Below, one piece after another: positions 29,301 to 36,852 of a DNA stretch of 64,000 nt. This stretch comes from Deltaproteobacteria bacterium (GTDB lineage: Bacteria; Myxococcota_A; Polyangia; Polyangiales; Polyangiaceae), in NCBI GenBank assembly GCA_016218915.1, contig JACRCQ010000005.1, forward strand, positions 235,134 through 299,133, written 5' to 3'. The notes beneath the pieces were generated by a model. That model did no database searches and was not told where the DNA came from. It saw nothing but the letters and a program-made list of their open reading frames with translations. The number at the start of each line of letters is the position of its first letter. The stretch's first letter is position 1. The translations under genes and the position numbers were made by a program.

Positions 29301-31717
29301 CGCTGGACGTCAACCCGCGGGAATCCGCCGCCTCTTCTGCCCTTCGGGCCATCTACGTGGAGCGCGGCGATGCGCAGCTCGCGATGGAGCTCATCGCGCG
29401 CGAGATCGAGTATGCAGACTCCAAGAGCGTCAAGGCCAAGCTCTGCGCCGAGATCGCCAAGCTCGCACGCGACAAGCTCAAGGACATGGCGAGAGCCGAG
29501 AGCGCAGCCAAGATGGCGCTCGGCCACGACGAGTCGCAGATCGACGCGCTGCTGATCCTCGGCGACATGGCGTTCGAGTCCGAGAGGTTCGTCGAAGCGC
29601 AGCACCATCTCGACGACGTCGTGAACCGGCTCGATCTGCTGCCGAAAGAGATCCAGGTGCGCACGCTGCGAAGGTTCGTCGAGAGCCTCGCGCGAACCGG
29701 CTCTGCCGAAAAGGCCCTCACCGCCTGCGACAAGCTCCTGGAGCTCGCGGGTGAGGATCTCGAAACCGTGCAGGTCGTCGCCAAGATCGTCTTCGATCAC
29801 GGCGAGCCCAAGAAGGCGTTCCAGCTCTACCAGGACATCCTCGACCGCGCCGGCAACAAGCTGGTCGGCAGCGATCGCTCCCTGGTGCTCTACCGACACG
29901 GCGAAGCGGCCCGCAAGGCAGGCGACGCCATCACGGCCGTCAAGTCCCTGCAGGAAGCCGCGGACATGGATCCGTCTTCTGCAGACCCTCTCGCCGCCCT
30001 CGCCAAGGTCTACGAAGCCAAGGGCGATTGGGAAGAGGTCATCCGGATCAAGAACCGTCGTCTCGACGTGGCCGCGGGCGACGAGCGCGTGGACCTGCTG
30101 TGCGAGATCGGCGAGATCTGCGCTGCCAAGCTCAACGACCGGACGCGTGCGGCCAAGAGCCTGCAGACCGCCCTGGAGGAGCGGCCCGATGATCGCAAGC
30201 TGCTGACGCGTCTGATGCAGCTTCACTCGGAGAACAAGGACTGGTCCAAGCTGGTGGAGGTCGTGCTCAAGCTGGCCGACTTCGTCGATGACAAGAAGCA
30301 GAAGGCCAAGTACTTCCACACGGCCTCGATGGTCACCGCCAAGCAGCTCGGCGACACCGACAAGGCCATCGAATTCCTCGACAAGGTTCTGGAGCTCGAT
30401 CCCTCGCTCGACAAGGCGTTGGAAGAAGCGATCGAGCTTCGCCGCGAGAAGTCGGATTGGGACGGCGTCGACAAGCTGCTGAAGACACGCCTGGAGCGCG
30501 CGACGGAGCGCAACGATCGCGACACGATCCTCAAGACGTTCGACGAGCTGGCGGAGATGTACCAGAAGAAGCTCGGCTGGACGAGCGAGGCCATCGACGC
30601 CTACGAAGCAGCGCAGATGGTGGAGCCGGAGAACACGGCTCGAAACGAGATCCTCGCGAATCTGTACGCGTCGAACCCTGCCGAGTATCTCGACAAGGCG
30701 GTGGCAGCACAGCGCATCCTCATGCGTCAGAACGCGGGCAAGCCCGAGCCGTACAAGCTGCTTCGCAAGCTGTACACGGAGGCCAAGCGCGCAGACGGCG
30801 CGTGGTGCCTGTGCCAGGCGCTGTCCGTGCTCAATCTCGCCGAGCCCGACGAGGACCGCTTCTTCCGGCGGATGCGCTCGGACACCGCAGCGGTCGCGAA
30901 GGATTGCCTGATCGACGAAGACTGGGTCAAGACCCTGATGCACGAGAGCGCGGACCCGATTCTCACAGCCATTCTGGCCACGATCGAGCCTGCCATTCTA
31001 GCGACGCGCGCCGACACGCTCGAGAACCTCGGCTACGACGCGCGGTACGCGATCGATCTTGCGCTGCATCCGTACCCGATCTCGCAGACGATCTACTACG
31101 CCGCCGGGGTGCTCGGCATCCAGGCCCCGCCGACCTTCCAGAACATCAACGACCAGGGCGGCATCAACTTCCTGCACGCGCAAATCCCGAGCATCGTGCT
31201 CGGGCGAGCCGCGTTCGAGATCGAGCTGCCGCAGCAGCAGGCCGCGTACATGGTCGCGCGCCATCTCACCTACTACCGCCCCGGGCTGTACGTGCGTCAT
31301 CTGGTGCCGACCGGCACAGGGCTCAAGGCCTGGGTATTCGCGGCGATCAAGATGAACGCGCCGCAATTCCCGATCTCGGCGGATCTCGAGGGGCCGGTGA
31401 ACGAGAACCTCAAGGCGCTCAATGCGCACCTGATGGGACCGGTGCGTGAGCGGCTCGCGAGCCTCGTGTCCAAGCTCATCCAGAGCGGCGGCGCGCTCGA
31501 CCTCAAGGGGTGGATCGCCGCCGTGGACCTCACGGCGGATCGAGCGGGCTTCATCGTTGCGCACGACCTGGAGGTCGCAACCGAGATGATCAAGCTCTCG
31601 GATGAGGCTTCGTCGCCTGTGACCCACAAGGATCGGCTCAAGGAGCTGGTGCTCTACTCGGTGAGCGAGCAGTACTTCGCGATCCGCAAGAAGCTGCAGG
31701 TCGCGATCGACTCCTGA
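26399..31717 (+). CDS. Giant Ser/Thr (pseudo)kinase-TPR protein
   Basis: The 1,772-residue protein has a small helical N-terminal domain (1-85) resembling a death-like or effector-associated adaptor. A protein-kinase fold follows (about 95-345), then about 1,100 residues of TPR repeats (for example AVKRYDLALTADDTNQDALKALEKIY), and a unique C-terminal domain of ~330 residues. The kinase keeps the ATP-binding Lys (K125), APE (271-273) and Asp285, but HRD reads HGN (N219 instead of the catalytic Asp), DFG reads DPG (241-243) and the Gly-rich loop is degenerate. It may therefore be a pseudokinase. ATG 26399 is at the first codon of the conserved region. No membrane helix was seen, so it is likely a cytoplasmic scaffold. 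Confidence 0.8.
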   Translation: MDTETLRGELERLFELDGLIELSRDILGLKPDDVGGTGSKAAFARALVERCAEMDAVETLFEVAEALKGKFDPKALEAILRAPPARDELHPSTSLGPYTISRKLADGPCASVYVAQRDGKDFVLKVLSREATRSPQALLRFSSLCRLAGRVHHEGVPSSFAFETIDGLPLVSYEHVDGQTMAARSARSGPMHINEARAILRGLLDAMAALHEQRVVHGNLKLENVLTCRGEAGKPRIMLLDPGFDRLRTLRGPATGSQDVFVVIGSARCVAPEQIRGERVTARSDVYSFGAVMYEILTGKPLFTAKSGVEFAVAHLTASPMDPSAAAPRGWVTKEVGAFISSLIARDPSARPKDARAVIEEFEKLGRAAEARRIENKITDDELGKRMDALVVAPDDDKAAAALDAAVEEGGDAAKIAEAFVMAADQIEGDEASRNEVRKSLLFRAARLYEQHLKNLEEAEKAYAWIVEIDPADDLANAALETVRKQLGKYEEVVEMLLGRVELSSDSDERAEAMAEIGRIYAEELEDSAQAVVAYAKAFSEAPWHAEYADAIEKRVGNDMTALGDAIAMLAEATRGELPPEHKNRIFLRLANWYLTKVGRADAALPCYQAVIATDPNSDGALEGMANLFRTTQQYTELGQVLLRRAECAPVPAKSRDYKCEAAELLEQRLNEPAKAKELYEQVLAADPGHIRAGDALLKVYEKDGNTRGTLGILERRAEALRGKDRAIALVKIAELYEKLKEYSEAVKRYDLALTADDTNQDALKALEKIYTKSSRFQELLGILDKQAACAATPRQRIDFYERIAKIWETEFLDHVQAALALERIMEIDPAHQEGLAALARHYRALNRWEDVVGVYERHLNIVTDKTQRLDLLLTRARLLADQIGAPERAMKTYEEVLEIDPQHAGALEAVASLREQSGDAQAAIKAIEALAAKAATPREKAEHYLRAAKMLETRGDRDGAIERYRTALDVNPRESAASSALRAIYVERGDAQLAMELIAREIEYADSKSVKAKLCAEIAKLARDKLKDMARAESAAKMALGHDESQIDALLILGDMAFESERFVEAQHHLDDVVNRLDLLPKEIQVRTLRRFVESLARTGSAEKALTACDKLLELAGEDLETVQVVAKIVFDHGEPKKAFQLYQDILDRAGNKLVGSDRSLVLYRHGEAARKAGDAITAVKSLQEAADMDPSSADPLAALAKVYEAKGDWEEVIRIKNRRLDVAAGDERVDLLCEIGEICAAKLNDRTRAAKSLQTALEERPDDRKLLTRLMQLHSENKDWSKLVEVVLKLADFVDDKKQKAKYFHTASMVTAKQLGDTDKAIEFLDKVLELDPSLDKALEEAIELRREKSDWDGVDKLLKTRLERATERNDRDTILKTFDELAEMYQKKLGWTSEAIDAYEAAQMVEPENTARNEILANLYASNPAEYLDKAVAAQRILMRQNAGKPEPYKLLRKLYTEAKRADGAWCLCQALSVLNLAEPDEDRFFRRMRSDTAAVAKDCLIDEDWVKTLMHESADPILTAILATIEPAILATRADTLENLGYDARYAIDLALHPYPISQTIYYAAGVLGIQAPPTFQNINDQGGINFLHAQIPSIVLGRAAFEIELPQQQAAYMVARHLTYYRPGLYVRHLVPTGTGLKAWVFAAIKMNAPQFPISADLEGPVNENLKALNAHLMGPVRERLASLVSKLIQSGGALDLKGWIAAVDLTADRAGFIVAHDLEVATEMIKLSDEASSPVTHKDRLKELVLYSVSEQYFAIRKKLQVAIDS

Positions 31718-31731
31718 TTCTCCCCGTTACG

Positions 31732-32448
31732 TCACCCCAGCTCCCAGAACCGCGCCCCGCCGAGGAACGCAACCGCGTTTCTCACGATCACGACGTCGCT
31801 GGGTAGCTTGGTGTCGATGCAGCGCGAGTTCCCCCCACCCAGGTAGAGCTTGCGGAAGTTGAAGATCTTGCGAAGCAGCTTGGTCGCGCGATCAATCCGA
31901 CGGTTCCAGTGCCGGACTCCAAGCTGGTCCAACGCCTTCTGGCCCAGCCTCTCCTCGTAGGTCTCGTTCTTCTCGAACGGGTGATGGCCGAGCTCGAGAT
32001 TCGGCAGCAGCTTGCCGTCGAGGAACAATGCGGCCCCAACGCCTGTGCCCAGCGTGATGACCATCTCCACGCCCTTGCCCTCGATCGCACCGAAACCCTG
32101 CATGTCGGCGTCGTTGATCACGCGCAGCGGCACACCGGCAATTGCACCAAGCCGTTCCTCCAGGTGCACGCCTTTCCACCTGCCATCGAGGTTCGGGGCT
32201 GTGGCCACGACACCGTGGTTGACCACGCCCGGAAAGCCGACTGTGACGCGATCGAACGGCCTGAAATGATCGAACACGGCACTGATCGTGTGGATGACCG
32301 GGTCAGCCGTGGCCGGGCGCGGCGTCTTGATGCGAAAGCGCGGAGCGGTCGGCGTGTCTGTGCCCAGAATCGGCATCCCCTTGATGCCCTGACCACCGAT
32401 GTCGACCGTGAGTGTGAGGGGATTCTTGGCTCGTGTTGTCTTGGTCAT
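31732..32448 (-). CDS. ROK-family sugar kinase, polyphosphate-glucokinase-like
   Basis: This 238-residue kinase has the phosphate-1 motif DIGGQGIKG (D16 on), an acidic catalytic segment VINDADMQGFG, the nucleotide motif LGTGVGAAL and ELGHHPF. It lacks the CxCGxxGC zinc motif of many ROK proteins, as polyphosphate glucokinases do. The expected reaction is phosphorylation of glucose to glucose 6-phosphate with polyphosphate or ATP. ATG 32448 is 10 nt after the stop of glycogen synthase. Glycogen-linked glucose recycling is a reasonable role; the phosphoryl donor cannot be told from sequence. Confidence 0.8.
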   Translation of the reverse strand: MTKTTRAKNPLTLTVDIGGQGIKGMPILGTDTPTAPRFRIKTPRPATADPVIHTISAVFDHFRPFDRVTVGFPGVVNHGVVATAPNLDGRWKGVHLEERLGAIAGVPLRVINDADMQGFGAIEGKGVEMVITLGTGVGAALFLDGKLLPNLELGHHPFEKNETYEERLGQKALDQLGVRHWNRRIDRATKLLRKIFNFRKLYLGGGNSRCIDTKLPSDVVIVRNAVAFLGGARFWELG

Positions 32449-32458
32449 GACGCTGCGC

Positions 32459-34006
32459 TCAGGTTTCGGAGACGCCCACGGGCGGGGGAGGCGGAAGCGA
32501 CGGTCTTGGGGGGGCACCGGCGAGCTCGCGATAGATAGCGAAGTAGCGCCTTGCGCTCTGGTCCCAGGAAGCATCGCGCAACATCCCGTTTCGGATCAGC
32601 CGCGCCCAGAGCGCCGGCTTGTTGCGAGCTTGCGAAGCCCTGCTGATCGCATCGTGCAACCCAGAGGGCGTGACGTCCTTGAATAGGAATCCCGTTCCCT
32701 TCTGCGAAGCTTCGTCGACCTGCTCGATCGTGTCGGCAAGCCCGCCGACAGCCGTCGCAACCGGGATGGCCCCGTAGCGCATCGCGTACTGCTGCCCGAG
32801 ACCGCAGGGTTCGAACCGCGACGGCATGATGAACATGTCCGCGCCCGCGTAGACTCTGCGAGCGATCGGATCACCAAATACGGGCCTGAACGCCACGCGG
32901 TCCGGCCACTTGGAGCATGCGTCCTGGATCCGTCGCTCCAGCTCCGGATTGCCCAAGGCCACGATCGCGAGCCGGGCTCCGTCATCGACGAGCGAAGGGA
33001 TGATATCGACGAGCATGTCGATTCCCTTCTGGGGGATGAGCCGCGAGACCACGCCCAGCAACGGAGCATTCCCTCCGGGATCGAGCCCGAGCTCGGCCTC
33101 GAGCGCAAGCTTGCAGGCGATGCGGCCCGATGGATCGTGCGCGTCGTAGCGCGCTGCAATCGCGCGATCCCGGGCCGGGTCCCAGCTCTCGGTGTCGATG
33201 CCGTTGACGATGCCGAACAATCGGCTCGACCTGGACTGCAATGCGGTGTCGAGCCCGCATCCCAATCTCTGCGTGATGATCTCGCGGGCGTAGGTCGGGC
33301 TCACGGTCGTCACGCGGTCAGCGTAGACGATTCCCCCCTTGAGCAAGTTCAGGGCATCGTCCTGCTTGAGAGCTTCGTTGTGCAACGCGGTCTCGGGGAC
33401 GCCGAGCGCAGCAGCGCGCTGCAGGGGAAACGAGCCCTGGAAGGCGAGGTTGTGGACGGTGAACACGCTGACCGCGTTGCGCCACTCGGCTATGTCCGAG
33501 AGGCGCGCATAGGCTACAGCCAGGGCGCCGTGCCAGTCGTGTGCGTGCAGGACATCGGGCGGACCTTCCCAGATCGCTTCGGCCACGCGCAGCGCCGACG
33601 AGCTCAGCAGTGCGAAGCGCATGTCGTTGTCGCCGAAGTCGCCGTTCTCGTCCCGATAGATGCCGTTGCGGCGGAACAGCGCCGGGCAATCGAGCAGGCA
33701 GACCCGAACGTCGTCAGCGAGCGTCGTCTCGAGCACGCCGACATCGCGCACGTCCCCGCCAATCGGCGTCCACAACGGCCGGTTCCACGGCTTGGGCTCT
33801 GGAACGCCCTCGAGCGAGGTTACGCCGTAGTACGGGGTCACGATGACCACCTCGACGCCGATTGCGCCGAGGGCGCAGGACAGCCCATGGATCACGTCGC
33901 CGAGCCCGCCGGAGCGGGCGAGCGGGGCGAGCTCCGCGGCTACCATCAGCACGCGAAGGGGCCTGGGGAGCGAAGTCTTCCTGTCGATTGCGTCAGCTAG
34001 CATCAT
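32459..34006 (-). CDS. glgA: Glycogen synthase (GT5)
   Basis: The 515-residue enzyme transfers glucose from ADP-glucose to growing alpha-1,4-glucan. The GT5 N-terminal motif reads RSGGLGDV instead of the common K-x-GGL-x-DV, a conservative Lys-to-Arg change at the ADP-glucose contact. The C-terminal Rossmann domain has VSRLIPQKGID and the catalytic SRFEPCGLGQQYAMRYG followed by GGLADTI. The start is one of two adjacent ATGs (34006, 34003) overlapping the btpA stop, indicating translational coupling. The last residues are a Pro-rich tail. It is the middle gene of a btpA-glgA-ROK kinase operon. Confidence 0.92.
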   Translation of the reverse strand: MMLADAIDRKTSLPRPLRVLMVAAELAPLARSGGLGDVIHGLSCALGAIGVEVVIVTPYYGVTSLEGVPEPKPWNRPLWTPIGGDVRDVGVLETTLADDVRVCLLDCPALFRRNGIYRDENGDFGDNDMRFALLSSSALRVAEAIWEGPPDVLHAHDWHGALAVAYARLSDIAEWRNAVSVFTVHNLAFQGSFPLQRAAALGVPETALHNEALKQDDALNLLKGGIVYADRVTTVSPTYAREIITQRLGCGLDTALQSRSSRLFGIVNGIDTESWDPARDRAIAARYDAHDPSGRIACKLALEAELGLDPGGNAPLLGVVSRLIPQKGIDMLVDIIPSLVDDGARLAIVALGNPELERRIQDACSKWPDRVAFRPVFGDPIARRVYAGADMFIMPSRFEPCGLGQQYAMRYGAIPVATAVGGLADTIEQVDEASQKGTGFLFKDVTPSGLHDAISRASQARNKPALWARLIRNGMLRDASWDQSARRYFAIYRELAGAPPRPSLPPPPPVGVSET

Positions 34007-34007
34007 C

Positions 34008-34820
34008 TCACTCCGGGACTCGGTTGGGGTCCCGCTGCTGCCCGGCGATTTGTTCGAAGGTCTTTGCGATCTGCACCACGCGGTCCGGATCGAGGTCGGC
34101 CCCTGCTTTGCCGTCTCGACGAAGAGCAGAGCCGATGATGGCGCCATCGCAGGCGGAAAGGGTCTGCTCGAGCGTTGCGACGGTGACTCCGCTGGCAGCC
34201 AGTACGGGCGCACGAACGCGCTGTCTCACCTTCTGCAGGTCGCCGAGGTTGACCGTCTTGCCCGTACCCGCACCGGTCACGAGAACGACATCTGCCAGGG
34301 CGCGCTCGACGAGCTCCTCTGCTTCGTCCGCGATGTCTCGCGGGGCCACAGGGGCTGCGTGCTTGACGTCGACATCGCAGTAGAATGCGATGCGCTCGGC
34401 GCCCAGTGCGCGGCGTGCGCGGGCGGTCTCGTGGGCGATCCCCTCGATCATGCCTTGGTCCGTGAGCCGCGCGCTGCAGTGGACGTTGACTCGAATGAAG
34501 TCTGCACGGCTCGCGATGGCAATCGCAAGCGCTGCATGGGGGTCGTTGCGAAGCACGTTGATGCCGAGCGGGATGTCGACCGTGCGGCGCACCTCGCATG
34601 CACAGGCGGTCATGCACGACACGATCAGCGGTGGGACGTTCGTGGGGTAGAACGGGACGTCGCCGAAGTTCTCCAGGATGATCGCGTGGTAGCCAGCGTC
34701 CTCGAGGACGGAGGCTTCTGCGCACGCGCGGCGAACGATGTCGTCGAGCGACATGGACGCCAGCGGACTGGAGGGCAGGGCTGGGAGGTGGATGACACCA
34801 ATGAGGATGGGGAGCTGCAC
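34008..34820 (-). CDS. BtpA/SgcQ-family TIM-barrel protein
   Basis: The 270-residue protein begins at GTG 34820 with LPILIGVIHLPALPSSP, the family signature start. Further conserved blocks are DAGYHAIILENFGDVPF, PLGINVLRND, FIRVNVHCSARLTDQG, YCDVDVKHA and VTGAGTGKTVNLGDL. BtpA was named for photosystem I stability in cyanobacteria, but the family is widespread in non-phototrophs, where its function is unclear; related SgcQ lies in sugar operons. The fold suggests an enzyme acting on a phosphorylated compound. It is first in the glgA operon, which points to carbohydrate metabolism. A longer frame upstream exists but its composition is that of noncoding DNA. Confidence 0.8.
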   Translation of the reverse strand: MQLPILIGVIHLPALPSSPLASMSLDDIVRRACAEASVLEDAGYHAIILENFGDVPFYPTNVPPLIVSCMTACACEVRRTVDIPLGINVLRNDPHAALAIAIASRADFIRVNVHCSARLTDQGMIEGIAHETARARRALGAERIAFYCDVDVKHAAPVAPRDIADEAEELVERALADVVLVTGAGTGKTVNLGDLQKVRQRVRAPVLAASGVTVATLEQTLSACDGAIIGSALRRDGKAGADLDPDRVVQIAKTFEQIAGQQRDPNRVPE

Positions 34821-34946
34821 GGCGGCGGATTCTAGCACCAACCTCGGGCCCCACCCGGCACTGAATGGGTCGGACGGTGCGCGCACCTGAACCGACAAGC
34901 TCGCTGAGATCGGGTCGATCCAAGGCCCGAGCGAGGGAGGTATCGC

Positions 34947-35135
34947 ATGGACACGCCCCGGATTGCGTACGCGCCGGTGCGACCGCCGCGTCGCGTGCGG
35001 CGGTCGACCGAGGATCTCGACGACAGCTGGTTCAGCTGGAGGGTTGTCCAGCCGCCGGTTCAGGAGGCTGCTGCCGAGGTCCCCGAGCTCGGAGATCCGC
35101 TGGCCGACGAGTGGTTTCGCCGGGGTCGCATCTAG
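34947..35135 (+). CDS. Small 62-residue protein, unknown function
   Basis: The ORF starts at ATG 34947 behind GGGAGG at 34935-34940 (six-nt spacing), an unusually good ribosome binding site for this window. The product is Arg/Pro-rich at the N-terminus (RPPRRVRRSTED) and acidic toward the end (VPELGDPLADEWFRRGRI), with no membrane segment. It stops just before the convergent gspN stop. The combination of a strong ribosome binding site and an otherwise empty strand supports a real gene. No family was recognised. Confidence 0.55.
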   Translation: MDTPRIAYAPVRPPRRVRRSTEDLDDSWFSWRVVQPPVQEAAAEVPELGDPLADEWFRRGRI

Positions 35136-35137
35136 AC

Positions 35138-36178
35138 TCAGGGTTTGAATCCGCCTCGGATCGGGCCGGCGTTGGGAGACGCAGAAGGACCGGCGCCCGT
35201 GGGGGACGGGTCGTAGCGCAGCATCTTGAGCAGCCCCCAGACATGCCAGCTGTAGAAGCCGTCCGCTCGCTTGGAAGACTTCATCGCAGGGACCATCTCG
35301 ATCGCAGGAGGCACGTTGCTGCCGGGCGCACCGAACAGGTTGCGGGTCGTGTCGTTGCGGTTCTTGTACCCGTCCGCGAACTTGAATCGCATGTACAGAT
35401 CCGCCTGGCTGTCCGAGAAGGGGTCGCGAAGCGTGAGCTTGCCGTCCGACGAAAAATCGAGGTCCTGCCCTGATGCCGCGAGCTTGGAGACCTTGGCCAC
35501 TCCGTCCTTGATGTCGCATTCCAACGTGAGGTCCCCAACGTTCATCTTGGGCAGCGCGATCATGTCCTTGATCTTCGCCTTGCCGTCGCCGACCGAATAG
35601 TCGACGAACATCAGCCGGATTGTGCCGTTGGCCTTGGCGAGCTTGCCCTCGGGCAACGTGATGTCCAGGTGTCCCTTGAGCTCTCCGTTGATCGGCAATC
35701 CCACAGCCTCCACGAGCGGCGTGATGCCTGCGACCGAGACCTTTTCGATGTCCGCTTCGAGCTGGCGATCCTCACCCTTCTTGGTCGTGGACGCTTCGAT
35801 CAGGCCGCCCATGGTCTTGGCCGACACGTTGAGCGTGGTGCGCCCGATCAGCAGAGGCAGGATGGAGAACCGGGCGGTGAGCCGCTCGATCCCGATCTCT
35901 GTCGCAGGCTTGCGCACGCCGTCTGCCGTGGGCGGGGGAGGGGGAGAGATCAGCCGCACGCCGCGAGCTTCGATTCCGGAGAGCCAGTAGGACGTCAGGC
36001 TCTCGATCTCGAGACGCATGTTGCCACCGGACTTGCGTTGGTCTGCGGTGAACTCGACGATGATCCGGTCCCGCAGGTGCTCGAACGGGAAGGTGAAGTA
36101 CGCGAAGATCAGGAAGCAGAACAGGTAGAAGACGGGGTAGCCGACCCAGATGAGGATCTTCTTGAACCGGGGATTCAT
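35138..36178 (-). CDS. gspN: Type II secretion protein GspN
   Basis: This 346-residue bitopic inner-membrane protein has a membrane helix at about 8-30 (IWVGYPVFYLFCFLIFAYFTF), directly followed by the family motif FPFEHLRDRI. The periplasmic domain is rich in beta strands with repeated GxxL patterns (ITLPEGKLAKANGTIRLMF). The call follows the myxobacterial GspN family, longer and distinct from enteric GspN. ATG 36178 overlaps the gspM stop in ATGA form. It is the last gene of the gsp operon; the tail is Pro/Ser/Gly-rich. Confidence 0.85.
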   Translation of the reverse strand: MNPRFKKILIWVGYPVFYLFCFLIFAYFTFPFEHLRDRIIVEFTADQRKSGGNMRLEIESLTSYWLSGIEARGVRLISPPPPPTADGVRKPATEIGIERLTARFSILPLLIGRTTLNVSAKTMGGLIEASTTKKGEDRQLEADIEKVSVAGITPLVEAVGLPINGELKGHLDITLPEGKLAKANGTIRLMFVDYSVGDGKAKIKDMIALPKMNVGDLTLECDIKDGVAKVSKLAASGQDLDFSSDGKLTLRDPFSDSQADLYMRFKFADGYKNRNDTTRNLFGAPGSNVPPAIEMVPAMKSSKRADGFYSWHVWGLLKMLRYDPSPTGAGPSASPNAGPIRGGFKP

Positions 36179-36852
36179 CGGGCATCTCCGCTGCTGGCCG
36201 GTCGGGCGCTTTCTGCTGCCTTCGGCTCGGGCTTGGCTTCTGCCTTCGCATCGGCCTTGGTGTCGAGCTTGCCTGCATCCCCCTTCGCATCCCCCTTGGG
36301 CTCCTTGCCTGCGGCGGCCGCGGTCTGGTCGAAGGACGACACGTTCAGCTCGACGTCGTAGGAGTCGGTCTCGCCTCCCCGCCGTCGGATGTGAAGCTTC
36401 GAGACCACCACCGGGTATCCTGAGCCCTCGATCTTCTCGAGCATGCGGACGAGCGAAAGCATACCGACCTTGCGCAGGCGAACCTGGGTGGAGCGCTCGA
36501 CGAAGCGCTTGCCGTGAGGCACCTCGGACAGGTCCTGCGACTCCGGAATCGCGATGTTGGCCGCCTTTGCTGCGCTCTCGATGAAGCCGGCCAGAGGTGG
36601 CGCCTTGTTGGCGTAGCGCGCAGCGATCGCGTCGCGTTTGACGTGGCGGTCCGCGACCTTGTCGCGGCTGCCCTGGACCGCAGCGATCGCAGCGCGCAGC
36701 TCCTTGATCTCCTCGCGCCGGGAATCGAGCGCCATGGAGGACAGGTAGGGCACGAGCAGAAGAACGAACGCCGCGATGACTGCGCCGAAGATGACCACGA
36801 GCCGGCGCTCGCGCTCACCCAGCCCCTCGAACCACTCGCGAAGGCGCTTCAT
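36175..36852 (-). CDS. gspM: Type II secretion protein GspM
   Basis: The 225-residue protein has a basic N-terminus MKRLREWFEGLGERERRL, the usual GspM start, a membrane helix at about 19-40, a helical linker, and a ferredoxin-like periplasmic domain up to about 170. A Lys/Ala/Glu-rich tail with repeated AKA/PKA/EAK units (about 170-225) is disordered and not typical of GspM. The start overlaps the gspL stop (ATGA). GspM pairs with GspL in the inner-membrane platform. Confidence 0.88.
   Translation of the reverse strand: MKRLREWFEGLGERERRLVVIFGAVIAAFVLLLVPYLSSMALDSRREEIKELRAAIAAVQGSRDKVADRHVKRDAIAARYANKAPPLAGFIESAAKAANIAIPESQDLSEVPHGKRFVERSTQVRLRKVGMLSLVRMLEKIEGSGYPVVVSKLHIRRRGGETDSYDVELNVSSFDQTAAAAGKEPKGDAKGDAGKLDTKADAKAEAKPEPKAAESARPASSGDAR

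Noticed and set aside
28718..30943. 741-codon minus-strand frame opposite the TPR region of the pseudokinase
   Set aside because: A mirror of regular TPR codons in GC-rich DNA; no motif found.
34820..35519. Upstream extension of the btpA reading frame
   Set aside because: The extra ~230 residues are Arg/Pro/Gln-rich, run antisense to gspN and precede the conserved BtpA start; GTG at 34820 is sufficient.
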